Positions 45,501 to 51,978 of a DNA stretch of 52,971 bases are shown here, piece after piece (the first letter of the stretch is position 1; every line of letters starts with the position of its first letter). Where the stretch lies: contig JAEZTF010000005.1 in assembly GCA_023443725.1 (NCBI GenBank), forward strand, positions 1-52,971, given 5' to 3'. This DNA comes from Candidatus Parcubacteria bacterium (GTDB lineage Bacteria > Patescibacteriota > Microgenomatia > UBA12405). Under the pieces are notes generated by a model. It did no database searches and was not told the DNA's origin. It saw nothing but the letters and a program-made list of their open reading frames with translations. Both the position numbers and the translations under genes were made by a program.

Positions 45501-45669
45501 TAAATCCAAAAAAGACTTTGTCAAAAAAGAAATTAATGTCACTGATGAAGATTTAAATAAATTAAAAATTCAAATTGAAGAGGTCTATAAAAAAATTCTC
45601 AATTTAGAATTTTTTGAAATTGGCAAAGATTGTAAAGACAAAGACCATCTTCATTATCTATTAAAATAA
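42574..45669 (+). CDS. UvrD-like helicase fused to PD-(D/E)XK nuclease
   Basis: 1031 residues. The N-terminal two-thirds is an SF1 helicase: LNSEQKKAVD, AGAGTGKT, CLTYTDVAANNM, DEYQDTN, GDDDQSIFRFQGA, NNYRSH, ILTVHGAKGLEF and LFYVALTRAK. The last 230 residues are a RecB/AddB-type nuclease: LNSYLRCPLCFYYK, GTAIHAAM, then GKIDLI and DIIDFKTGN (Asp and Lys of PD-DExK). The cysteines CPLC at the start could help hold an iron-sulfur cluster, but the usual trailing Cys group is not evident. The probable role is double-strand break end processing, as in AddAB/AdnAB. Starts at GTG; dut follows after 3 bp. Confidence 0.88.
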   Translation: MDKFDQEYKKLNSEQKKAVDTIEGPVMVIAGAGTGKTQTIALRIANILDKTDTRPSSILCLTYTDVAANNMRSRLLNMIGPDAYKVKICTFHAFCNDIINSNSEYFPFATSKLKAIDDLETIEIIKDIIDHLDNKSPLISWGDRYSYQKSILDAIHLIKRENISPDTLLTLIKDEEIFFNDAKSLISQLSNIRATKNNYPEINHVLDNLENLPNISLNLKIHLQVIRSGNENLSQVKSEIKKFYQDFEKDIPKQYELVKIFNLYQQKLTQKSLYDYEDMILFIIDAFNKNSDLLLNFQEKYQYILVDEYQDTNSSQNKIIDLLGSFYDKPNIFVVGDDDQSIFRFQGASIENIYNFYQKYNPQKVVLKNNYRSHKLILDSSESVIGHNKNRIANLITDIDKTLIANKDYDPDPINLIALNSNIEEDFYVAQKISNLIKSGEKPEEIAILLRKNRDAEELTKMLSAFGIKFFLPSDANVFKNPLILQIIKLLEFIQNPKSSVFAFHVLASPFIKLNSLDLLKILKTKIKLSKLVFDQEAIDNLEISQKSKIKISKFGKKIAKTRLDLENYSPEKVFNKILKRFKILKYILSKNDIESLNQVHVFYQFLKDNVIQKDLTFKDFLNRINLYIDNNISLSSPSISYDSTDAIKILTVHGAKGLEFNHVFIYRLLEDSWEKQRDFNKLRLPFGILNSEITKSIEDDYEEDRRLFYVALTRAKKQIYLSYSQYKENGKNQNASVFVSEIDDKLIENIKFNDKENALKTYYQFADISHDLKPDLSEYLKDYLINKYKFNVSHLNSYLRCPLCFYYKTILRIPQNKEKFSSFGTAIHAAMSGIYLKKSEEDVINIFEQILKNERLPQKDYLWCLDNGRKILSEYYDQYKDTVKDGNECEHNFVNENIVYKNIPLTGKIDLIKKVGDGLVDIIDFKTGNVDNKSKDLSSNGNYYRQIVFYKLLLDLKNDPKLQFNKGFIDFVEKSKSKKDFVKKEINVTDEDLNKLKIQIEEVYKKILNLEFFEIGKDCKDKDHLHYLLK

Positions 45670-45672
45670 ATC

Positions 45673-46104
45673 ATGAAACTAAAAATCAAACGTTTTGATA
45701 AATCATTACCTTTACCAGTTCACAAAACCCCAGGAGCTGTAGCTGTTGATCTTTATTCTCGAGAAGAAATAACTATTGAACCCCACCAATTAGGTTATGT
45801 GCCTATGAATGTGGCTCTAGAAATTCCTGATGGTTATTTTGTTATGATGGCTTCTCGTAGTTCCACTCACAAAATGGGTATTACTGGTGTTAATGGAGTC
45901 GGTATTTTTGATCGTGATTTTTGTGGTGATAATGATGAATATCGCTATATTGCTTTTAATTTCACCGATAAACCGGTATTTATAGAAAAAGGCACTCGTC
46001 TCTGCCAATTATTATTAATCAAATGCGAAAACTTTGATTTTGAAGAAGTCGACCATTTGGACAACACCGACCGCGGCGGTTTTGGTACAACTGGAAACAA
46101 ATAA
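45673..46104 (+). CDS. dut: dUTP diphosphatase
   Basis: 143 residues with the five trimeric dUTPase motifs: GAVAVDLYS, ASRSSTHKMGI, GVGIFDRDFCGD, RLCQLLL and RGGFGTTG. It converts dUTP to dUMP and PPi, keeping uracil out of DNA. The length is normal. It follows the helicase-nuclease gene after 3 bp, so both probably form a DNA-maintenance operon. A dCTP-deaminase relative is less likely because of the intact C-terminal glycine-rich arm. Confidence 0.88.
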   Translation: MKLKIKRFDKSLPLPVHKTPGAVAVDLYSREEITIEPHQLGYVPMNVALEIPDGYFVMMASRSSTHKMGITGVNGVGIFDRDFCGDNDEYRYIAFNFTDKPVFIEKGTRLCQLLLIKCENFDFEEVDHLDNTDRGGFGTTGNK

Positions 46105-46106
46105 AT

Positions 46107-46415
46107 TCATTTTTCTTTTTTATTGCCCTTAATTATCTTTAATAAAGTATAAATTATAAAAAATAAGGCAAGAAAATATAATAAATCCAAAACTGTGTTT
46201 ATATACAAAAACTCAAATCTTCCATTTAAATAATGACAAAAAACCAAATCGTCTAATATATTAAAAACTGGCAATGGCCATCCATATCCTTTACGAGAAT
46301 AACAGCCAATAGGCATTATTGAATCCTGTATAGACACTCTTGGGAGTAAAAAAATATAAATGAATGCAAGAATATTGAAAATTAAAACAAGTATTTTTTT
46401 AAATATTTTCCACAT
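46107..46415 (-). CDS. Hypothetical membrane protein
   Basis: 102 residues from the ATG at 46415, chosen because TATAAT ends 6 bp before it; a longer frame to 46466 would run into the repeat element. Two membrane segments (about 8-25 and 70-92) flank an extracytoplasmic loop with CYSRKGYGWPLPVFNILDD. A Lys-rich C-terminus. Not recognised. It is convergent with dut and directly downstream of the DUF559 element. Confidence 0.65.
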   Translation of the reverse strand: MWKIFKKILVLIFNILAFIYIFLLPRVSIQDSIMPIGCYSRKGYGWPLPVFNILDDLVFCHYLNGRFEFLYINTVLDLLYFLALFFIIYTLLKIIKGNKKEK

Positions 46416-46462
46416 AAAAACATTATAAACTTTAAACACCAGACTATCTATCTTTCCGTTCT

Positions 46463-46897
46463 TCAATCTCCTCTTGTTGGCAAAGCCAACTTTCCCCTCT
46501 TTGACAAGAGGGAAATAATGTCAATAATTTTCTTTCTTACTAATTCAATATTATTTTTTACTTCTTCGTTTGTAAATCTTATTGTTGTGATTCCAATTTG
46601 TTTTAAAAATTTATCTCTCATTTCATCAACTCCTTTCTTTTTAATATGAGTACCACCGTCAATTTCAATTGCTAATGATAATTTTGGACAATAAAAATCA
46701 ACAATAAATCTATCAATTGGTTTTTGTCTTAAAAATCTATAACCAGTTTTATCTTTTGATAAAATTTCTTTCCAAATTATTTTTTCTGTTTCAGTCGGTT
46801 TATTTCGATTTTTCTTCGACATAAAAGTTAAACCATATCGATATCTGACACAATTTCTTTTTTTATTTATCGCTTCATAATCAATCAACCTTTTCAT
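46463..46897 (-). CDS. DUF559-family (Vsr-like) endonuclease
   Basis: 144 residues. TETEKIIWKEIL, then LRQKPIDRFIVDFYC, LAIEIDGGTH and IRFTNEEV are the DUF559 signature, a Vsr/PD-(D/E)XK-type nuclease fold with likely catalytic Asp67, Glu78, Asp80 and His84. Family members are poorly characterised. I start at the ATG at 46897; a TAAAAT box lies 7 bp upstream and beyond it begins repeat copy E. The last 16 residues (SLLSKRGKLALPTRGD) and the stop are encoded by repeat copy D, so the gene lies wholly between two inverted repeat copies. A later Met26 is an alternative start, closer to where the conserved domain begins. Role in moving or maintaining the repeats is a hypothesis. Confidence 0.85.
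   Translation of the reverse strand: MKRLIDYEAINKKRNCVRYRYGLTFMSKKNRNKPTETEKIIWKEILSKDKTGYRFLRQKPIDRFIVDFYCPKLSLAIEIDGGTHIKKKGVDEMRDKFLKQIGITTIRFTNEEVKNNIELVRKKIIDIISLLSKRGKLALPTRGD
46465..46515 (+). repeat. Composite palindromic repeat, copy D (left end of element)
   Basis: End sequence, hairpin GTTGGC/GCCAAC (46476-46490) and variant core TCCCCTCTTTGACAAGAGGGA. It reads module 1 then module 2 on the plus strand, opposite to copy E. Confidence 0.75.
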
Positions 46898-46912
46898 TAA
46901 ATAAATTTTATA

Positions 46913-46987
46913 CCCCCGTCTTGTCAAAGAAGGGGGTAGGGGGAAGATTGAGAGAGGAAAGTTCACAACAGTGAACAAGAGGAGATT
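46913..46987 (-). repeat. Composite palindromic repeat, copy E (right end of element)
   Basis: The core 46913-46936 contains the same 22 bp as copies A and B with one extra C and G on the outside. Then GGGGGAAGATTG (as in B), hairpin GTTCAC/GTGAAC (46961-46976) and the inverted end sequence. Confidence 0.8.
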
Positions 46988-47000
46988 AAAAATGGGAAGA

Positions 47001-47064
47001 TTGAAAAAGGTAATTAAAGTGCTATTATATTAGTCTCCCAAAAAGGGAAAAGAGGTAATAGCAC
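47001..47064 (+). promoter_or_regulatory. Promoter and spaced inverted repeat before the 47122 gene
   Basis: TTGAAA (47001-47006), 16 bp, TATTAT (47023-47028). GTGCTATTA (47019-47027) overlaps the -10 box and is mirrored exactly by TAATAGCAC (47056-47064), which lies in the leader. A leader of about 85-90 nt precedes the ATG. Confidence 0.5.
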
Positions 47065-47121
47065 CTTGCAACAATTTGTTTTCGTTTGGAGTTAAGGGGA
47101 CAACAGAAAGGAGGTTTCATT

Positions 47122-47253
47122 ATGGATCAAGAAATTATTCAACTCAAAGACCCGGATCCTTTCTTTTTGTACTGGTGGAACCAACAGCCAGAAGACAACC
47201 AAATCATTCCTCCCATTTCTCAACCATCAGATCTTATTCACGTCGTCGCCTAA
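47122..47253 (+). CDS. 43-residue hypothetical protein with strong Shine-Dalgarno (cassette 3)
   Basis: A small gene with AAAGGAGGT 7 bp before the ATG, its own promoter and leader, and a strong nested terminator downstream. The product is acidic and Pro/Trp-rich (DPDPFFLYWWNQQPEDN), with no membrane segment, and ends HVVA. It is not recognised. Its GC content exceeds that of its surroundings. The arrangement with ribosome site and terminator, shared with the genes at 17753 and 37947, is the best sign that it is translated. Confidence 0.65.
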   Translation: MDQEIIQLKDPDPFFLYWWNQQPEDNQIIPPISQPSDLIHVVA

Positions 47254-47288
47254 CCCCTAACTCTCCCTTCTAACTCCAAACAATCCTC

Positions 47289-47335
47289 AAAGCCGCAGAT
47301 CGACACACGTGTGTCTAACCAAAATCTGCGGCTTT
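47289..47335 (+). terminator. Nested two-stem terminator of the 47122 gene
   Basis: Outer arms AAAGCCGCAGAT (47289-47300) and ATCTGCGGCTTT (47324-47335), 12 bp perfect, then T's. Inner palindrome GACACAC/GTGTGTC (47302-47315). Confidence 0.85.
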
Positions 47336-47340
47336 TCATT

Positions 47341-47346
47341 TATAAT
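47341..47346 (+). promoter_or_regulatory. -10 box of rmuC (leaderless)
   Basis: A perfect TATAAT ends 6 bp before the rmuC ATG, just after the preceding terminator. Confidence 0.55.
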
Positions 47347-47352
47347 AAACAT

Positions 47353-48441
47353 ATGACTTTCGTTTATATTCTTTTAGTTTTAATTCTTGGAGTTTTAGTT
47401 TTTATTGTTCTTAAATCCAAAAAAAATAATCCAGATCAACTATCTCAAGAGATTTCTAATAGTTTAAATAAAATTTTTCCTGAAGTTCTCAAAAATGCTA
47501 ACCAACAATTAATTACTCTGGCCGATCAAAAAATTGGTACTGATTTAAATAATAAGAAACAAGCTATCGAAGAATTGGTCAATAGGGCATTACTCGAAAT
47601 TGAAAAAAACAATAAAAAAATGGAAGAAGTTGAAAAGACTCGAGTTGGTTCTTTTACTACTCTCACCGAAAAACTTGAAGAACAAAAAGCTCTTACAAAT
47701 CAACTCAAAGTGACTACCGAAGGTCTTAAAAATGTCCTAAGTAACAATCAAATGAGAGGTCAATTTGGTGAACAAGTCGCCGAAGATTTACTCAAAATGT
47801 CTGGCTTTGTCGCTGGTGTTAATTACGACAAACAAGTAGTTGGCGAAAGTTCTTCTCGTCCAGATTTTACTGTCTATATGCCCGACGGTATGAAGATTAA
47901 TATCGATTCTAAATTTCCTTATCAAAATTTAGTCAAAATGAGTGAAGCTGATGGTAAAGAAGAAAAAGAAAAATATAAAAAAGCTTTTGAACAAGATATC
48001 AAAACCAAAATTAAAGAGGTGACTAGTCGAGAATATATTAATCCAGAAGAAAATACGGTTGATTTTGTGGTCCTTTTTATCCCCAATGAAATGATCTTTA
48101 GTTTTATCTATGATCGTTTTCCAGACGTTTGGCAAGACGCCATGGGTAAGAAAGTTATTTTAGCTGGTCCATTTTCATTTACGGCAATTTTACGTATGGT
48201 TCATCAAGCTTACGACAATTTTCGTTATCAAAAAAATGTAGCCACTATTATTGGTTACATCAAAAAATTTGGTGAAGAATTCGAAAACTACAATAAAAGT
48301 TTTAAAGATTTAGGTGCTAGAATAGAATCACTACAAAAACAATATGTCGCTATCGACACCACTCGAACCAACCAGCTCGTCAAAATTGTCAACAAGATCA
48401 AAACCGAAGAAGTTGAACATACTAAAAAACTTCACGAGTAA
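47353..48441 (+). CDS. rmuC: DNA recombination protein RmuC
   Basis: 362 residues from the ATG at 47353 (the frame is open upstream but runs into the terminator). One N-terminal membrane helix (about 2-20), a long coiled coil (about 55-130), then the RmuC domain with MRGQFGEQVAEDLLKMSGF, SRPDFTVYMPDG, DSKFPYQNL and VVLFIPNEMIFSFIYD. It is a PD-(D/E)XK-like protein thought to limit inversions between short repeats. That is notable beside an inverted-repeat element, though the adjacency may be chance. Confidence 0.9.
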   Translation: MTFVYILLVLILGVLVFIVLKSKKNNPDQLSQEISNSLNKIFPEVLKNANQQLITLADQKIGTDLNNKKQAIEELVNRALLEIEKNNKKMEEVEKTRVGSFTTLTEKLEEQKALTNQLKVTTEGLKNVLSNNQMRGQFGEQVAEDLLKMSGFVAGVNYDKQVVGESSSRPDFTVYMPDGMKINIDSKFPYQNLVKMSEADGKEEKEKYKKAFEQDIKTKIKEVTSREYINPEENTVDFVVLFIPNEMIFSFIYDRFPDVWQDAMGKKVILAGPFSFTAILRMVHQAYDNFRYQKNVATIIGYIKKFGEEFENYNKSFKDLGARIESLQKQYVAIDTTRTNQLVKIVNKIKTEEVEHTKKLHE

Positions 48442-48739
48442 AAAATTCGTTTATTTTTCAGTATTTTTTCTAATTATATTTTTAGTCTTTATTAATTTTG
48501 TTCCTCCTGTATCTGTTTGGTCGAAAATTCTTTTTTTCTTAATCATCTTGTCTATATTTGTTTCTACTAGTTATGTCTTCTCATGTAAACACTGTTTAAA
48601 TTTATCAATCTCTTTTTATCTATTTAGTCTCTTATTGCTCAGATTTTTTCATCAATTATTTTTGATGAATTTTATTATTCTCACTTGTCTTTTCATTTGT
48701 CTCTTTTTTATTTTTGATAAACCAGAATTAAAGAATTAA
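48413..48739 (+). CDS. Small multi-helix membrane protein
   Basis: About 108 residues from a TTG at 48413, overlapping the end of rmuC; a longer frame starts at 48344 but is poor in membrane-protein character. Four hydrophobic stretches rich in Phe/Ile/Leu, with a Cys-Lys-His-Cys between helices two and three. Not recognised. The start codon is uncertain. Confidence 0.5.
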   Translation: MNILKNFTSKKFVYFSVFFLIIFLVFINFVPPVSVWSKILFFLIILSIFVSTSYVFSCKHCLNLSISFYLFSLLLLRFFHQLFLMNFIILTCLFICLFFIFDKPELKN

Positions 48740-48748
48740 TTTTACCCC

Positions 48749-48785
48749 TTGACACTGTTTAGCAGTCGATCTATTATATTGCTAA
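48749..48785 (+). promoter_or_regulatory. hrcA promoter with CIRCE-like operator
   Basis: TTGACA (48749-48754), 17 bp, TATTAT (48772-48777). The inverted repeat TTAGCAGTC-N9-TATTGCTAA (48759-48785) keeps the outer six bases of each CIRCE arm (TTAGCA/TGCTAA) and the exact 9-bp spacing. The -10 box lies in the spacer, so bound HrcA would block RNA polymerase. The ATG follows one base later. Confidence 0.75.
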
Positions 48786-48786
48786 T

Positions 48787-49518
48787 ATGACAGATTTAAC
48801 TCAACGACAAATCAAAATTCTTAAATGTATTACTGAAGAATTTATTGAAACTGCTGCTCCAGTTGGATCAGAAACCTTAGAAAAAAAGTTTTCTTTAGGA
48901 ATTTCTTCAGCCACTATTAGGAATGAAATGTCAGCTCTCACTCAACTTGGTTTTCTTAAAAAAAGTCATCTTTCTGCTGGTCGTTCACCAACATCTATGG
49001 GCCTTAAATACTATGTTCGAAATTTAATGACTCCAAAAAATTTATCTGTTAGTGAAGAAATCGGTGCCAAAGAAAAAATCTGGGATTATCGAAATGAATT
49101 TGAACGTCTTTTAAAAGAAACTACAAAAGAGTTAGCTACTAAAACTCGCTCTATGGCCATTGCTACTACCGATCATGGGGCTATTTATAGTTATGGAGCT
49201 TCCAATCTTTTAGATGAACCAGAATTTTTTAATATTGACGTTACTAAAACTGTTTTATCTTTATTAGATAACACCAATTTTTGGTTTGAAATTCTTAAAA
49301 AAGCCAATAACCAGGATGAAGAAAAAATTATTCATCTTTTAATTGGTGAAGATTTGGGAATGGAACATCTCGAACCATGCGGATTTGTTTATCAAAATTA
49401 TGAAGCCGGTCCTCACCGAGGTATTTTAGGTATTGTTGGTCCTGCTCGTTTCAGATACACCAGTGTTGTTCCAATGGTTGATTATTTTGCAGAACTTATT
49501 TCTACTATTACTCGTTAA
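48787..49518 (+). CDS. hrcA: Heat-inducible transcription repressor HrcA (short form)
   Basis: 243 residues, about 100 fewer than typical. The N-terminal winged helix is complete (LTQRQIKILKCITEEFIETAAPVGSETL, ISSATIRNEMSALTQLGFL, GRSPTSMGLKYYV), and the C-terminal GILGIVGPARFRYTSVVPMVDYF is the conserved end. The central insert and dimerisation domain is shortened. It represses chaperone genes through CIRCE. The operator overlaps its own promoter, implying autoregulation of hrcA-grpE-dnaK. Confidence 0.9.
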   Translation: MTDLTQRQIKILKCITEEFIETAAPVGSETLEKKFSLGISSATIRNEMSALTQLGFLKKSHLSAGRSPTSMGLKYYVRNLMTPKNLSVSEEIGAKEKIWDYRNEFERLLKETTKELATKTRSMAIATTDHGAIYSYGASNLLDEPEFFNIDVTKTVLSLLDNTNFWFEILKKANNQDEEKIIHLLIGEDLGMEHLEPCGFVYQNYEAGPHRGILGIVGPARFRYTSVVPMVDYFAELISTITR

Positions 49519-49526
49519 TCAAATTT

Positions 49527-49988
49527 ATGGCTAAAACAAAAATAAACACTAATAATATTAATGTGGGTAAAATAGCTGCATTAGAACAAAAAGCAGCTGA
49601 GTTGGAAGATCGTCTCAAACGATCGTTAGCAGATTATGTCAATTTAGAAAAAAGAATTGACTCTCAAAGACAATTATTTGTTACCTTAGCTACCGTCAGT
49701 ATTATTACCAAAATGATTGAAGTTTTAGATGATCTTTACCTTACTTATAATCATCTTCAAGATGATGGTTTAAAAATGACTATCGATAAATTCGTTAATA
49801 TTTTAAGATCTGAGGGAGTGGAAGAAATATCTGCTCAAGATCAAGAATTTGATCCACAAACTATGGATTGTACTGAAGTTGTCGATGGTCCAAAAAACAA
49901 AGTTATTTCAATTCGTAAACGAGGTTATAAGTTAAACGATCAAGTTATCCGACCAGTTCAAGTGGCTGTCGGAAAATCTGATCAATAA
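49527..49988 (+). CDS. grpE: Nucleotide exchange factor GrpE
   Basis: 153 residues, short. An N-terminal coiled coil (AALEQKAAELEDRLKRSLADYVNLEKR), then the beta-wing domain with EVVDGPKNKVISIRKRGYKLNDQVIRPVQVAVGK, matching the GrpE end motif. It releases ADP from DnaK. It lies 8 bp after hrcA in the heat-shock operon. Confidence 0.92.
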   Translation: MAKTKINTNNINVGKIAALEQKAAELEDRLKRSLADYVNLEKRIDSQRQLFVTLATVSIITKMIEVLDDLYLTYNHLQDDGLKMTIDKFVNILRSEGVEEISAQDQEFDPQTMDCTEVVDGPKNKVISIRKRGYKLNDQVIRPVQVAVGKSDQ

Positions 49989-50015
49989 ATTATTAATTAT
50001 TATTTTTATAAAATT

Positions 50016-51923
50016 ATGTCAAACAAAATCATCGGAATCGATCTTGGTACTACCAACTCCTGCGTTGCTGTTATGGAAGGTGGTAGTCCAAAAGTTATTA
50101 TTAGTTCAGAAGGTCGCAATACTATTCCTTCTGTTGTCGAACCTAATAAAAAATTAGTTGGTGATTTAGCCAAAAGACAAATGGTTCTAAATTCTGCCAA
50201 CACTATTTACAGTATTAAAAGATTAATGGGCCGACGTATTGATGACCCAGAGGTCAAGAAAACTCAATCAGTTGCTCCATACAAAATAGTTGCCGGTAAA
50301 GACAAAATGGCTGCTGTTGAAATCGAAGGCAAAACTTATACTCCACAAGAAATTTCAGCTATGATTTTACAAAAATGTAAAGCTGATGCTGAAAAATATC
50401 TCGGTGAAAAAGTTACTGATGCCGTTATTACTGTTCCAGCTTATTTTGATGATTCTCAACGACAAGCTACCAAACAAGCCGGTGAAATTGCTGGCCTTAA
50501 TGTTCAACGTATCGTCAATGAACCAACTGCCGCAGCTTTAGCCTATGGTATGGATAAAAAAACCAATGAATTAATCGCTGTTTATGATTTAGGTGGTGGT
50601 ACTTTTGATATTTCCATTCTAGAAATTGGTGATGGAATTTTTGAAGTTAAATCAACCAACGGTGATACTTTCCTTGGTGGAGATGATTTTGATCAAAAAA
50701 TTATCACTTGGATTATTGATGATTTCCAAAAACAAAATGGCGTTGATTTAGGTAAAGATCCTCAAGCATTACAACGTGTTCGTGAAGCTGCTGAAAAAGC
50801 TAAAATTGAACTTTCAAGTGCTGCTGAAACCGAAATCAATTTGCCATTTATTACTCAAAAAGATGGTCAACCTCTTCATTTAACTAAAAAACTAACTCGA
50901 TCAGAATTAGAAAAATTAGTTGATGAATTAATTCAAAAGACTATTGGTCCAGTCGAAAAAGCACTTAAAGATGCTAAGGTTACCAAATCTGATATCAAAG
51001 AAGTCATTATGGTCGGTGGTATGACTCGTATGCCAAAAGTCCAAGAAGTTGTTAAGAATTTCTTTGGTAAAGAATTAAACAATACTGTTAATCCAGATGA
51101 AGTTGTGGCTATTGGTGCTGCAGTTCAAGGAGCCGTTCTTACTGGAGAAGTTAAAGACATTGTTCTTTTGGATGTCACTCCATTAACTCTTGGTATCGAG
51201 ACTGCTGGTGGTGTTCGTACTCCTCTTATTGAGAGAAATACAACCGTACCTACCAAAAAATCTCAAGTATTTACCACTTATTCTGACAACCAACCACAAG
51301 TTGAAATTAATGTTCTTCAAGGTGAGCGACCAATGGCTAATGACAACAAATCTCTTGGTCGTTTTGTTCTAGATGGTATTGCTCCAGCTCCTCGTGGTAT
51401 GCCTCAAATTGAAGTTACTTTCGATATCGATAGTAACGGTATTCTATCTGTTTCTGCAAAAGATAAAGGTACTGGTAAAGAACAAAAAATTACCATTCAA
51501 AATGCTACCAATTTAAAAGAGGAAGAAGTTGAGCAAATGAAAAAAGATGCCGAAGCTCATGCTCGAGAAGACGAAGAGAAAAAAGGTTTAGCTGAAAGTC
51601 GAAATAAACTTGATAGCACTATCTTCTCTGGCGAAAAAACTCTTAAAGATTTTGCTGATAAAGTCAAACCAGAAGATAAAGAAAAAATTGAAGAAAAAAT
51701 TAAAGAAGCTAAAGAAGTTTTAAGTAAAACTGATGCTAACAAAGATACTCTTGATAAAGCTTCAGAAGAGTTAAATCAAATTCTTCAGACTGTTGGTGCG
51801 GCTATTTATCAACAACAGCAACCAGGTCCAGAATCTGGTCAACCACAATCAGAGACTTCTGAGCAAGAAACTAAATCTGATGACAAAACTAAAGATGCTG
51901 AAGAAGGCGAAGTTGTTCAATAA
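50016..51923 (+). CDS. dnaK: Molecular chaperone DnaK (Hsp70)
   Basis: 635 residues, normal length. IGIDLGTTNSCVAVMEGG, VPAYFDDSQRQATKQAG, YDLGGGTFDISI, VGGMTRMP and the linker-to-substrate-domain region (DVTPLTLGIETAGGV) are present. The lid is followed by a Gln/Pro/acidic tail ending EGEVVQ in place of the common EEVK-type end. Works with GrpE upstream and DnaJ downstream. Intact. Confidence 0.97.
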   Translation: MSNKIIGIDLGTTNSCVAVMEGGSPKVIISSEGRNTIPSVVEPNKKLVGDLAKRQMVLNSANTIYSIKRLMGRRIDDPEVKKTQSVAPYKIVAGKDKMAAVEIEGKTYTPQEISAMILQKCKADAEKYLGEKVTDAVITVPAYFDDSQRQATKQAGEIAGLNVQRIVNEPTAAALAYGMDKKTNELIAVYDLGGGTFDISILEIGDGIFEVKSTNGDTFLGGDDFDQKIITWIIDDFQKQNGVDLGKDPQALQRVREAAEKAKIELSSAAETEINLPFITQKDGQPLHLTKKLTRSELEKLVDELIQKTIGPVEKALKDAKVTKSDIKEVIMVGGMTRMPKVQEVVKNFFGKELNNTVNPDEVVAIGAAVQGAVLTGEVKDIVLLDVTPLTLGIETAGGVRTPLIERNTTVPTKKSQVFTTYSDNQPQVEINVLQGERPMANDNKSLGRFVLDGIAPAPRGMPQIEVTFDIDSNGILSVSAKDKGTGKEQKITIQNATNLKEEEVEQMKKDAEAHAREDEEKKGLAESRNKLDSTIFSGEKTLKDFADKVKPEDKEKIEEKIKEAKEVLSKTDANKDTLDKASEELNQILQTVGAAIYQQQQPGPESGQPQSETSEQETKSDDKTKDAEEGEVVQ

Positions 51924-51940
51924 AAATTAAAATCTTTGAT

Positions 51941-51958
51941 GCCCCGCTTCGGCGGGGT
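51941..51958. other. Stable UUCG-capped hairpin between dnaK and dnaJ
   Basis: CCCCGC-TTCG-GCGGGG, an extra-stable tetraloop stem without a T-run. It may attenuate dnaK read-through or protect the 3' end. Its stem is the same as the second hairpin of repeat copy C. Confidence 0.6.
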
Positions 51959-51965
51959 ATCGCTG

Positions 51966-51971
51966 TATAAT
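51966..51971 (+). promoter_or_regulatory. -10 box of dnaJ (leaderless)
   Basis: A perfect TATAAT ends 7 bp before the dnaJ ATG; no CIRCE arms are seen here, so dnaJ may be regulated apart from dnaK. Confidence 0.55.
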
Positions 51972-51978
51972 TAGATTC

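Larger units (their letters stand above)
46465..46987. mobile_element. Putative 523-bp element: DUF559 gene within composite inverted repeats
   Basis: The ends AATCTCCTCTTGTT (46465-46478) and its exact complement (46974-46987) are a perfect 14-bp inverted pair. Inside each follows a small hairpin (GTTGGC-AAA-GCCAAC on the left, GTTCAC-AACA-GTGAAC on the right), then AACTTTCC, then a palindromic core. The single gene inside is the DUF559 nuclease. No target duplication is obvious at the edges. Mobility is inferred from structure only. Confidence 0.55.

Noticed and set aside
47076..47273. 65-residue frame overlapping the 43-residue gene
   Set aside because: The Shine-Dalgarno at 47107-47115 serves the ATG at 47122 in a different frame; the longer frame has no start signal and an Arg/Ser-rich shadow composition.
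51941..51958. Rho-independent terminator after dnaK
   Set aside because: The hairpin is strong but has no T-run, so I list it as a hairpin only.
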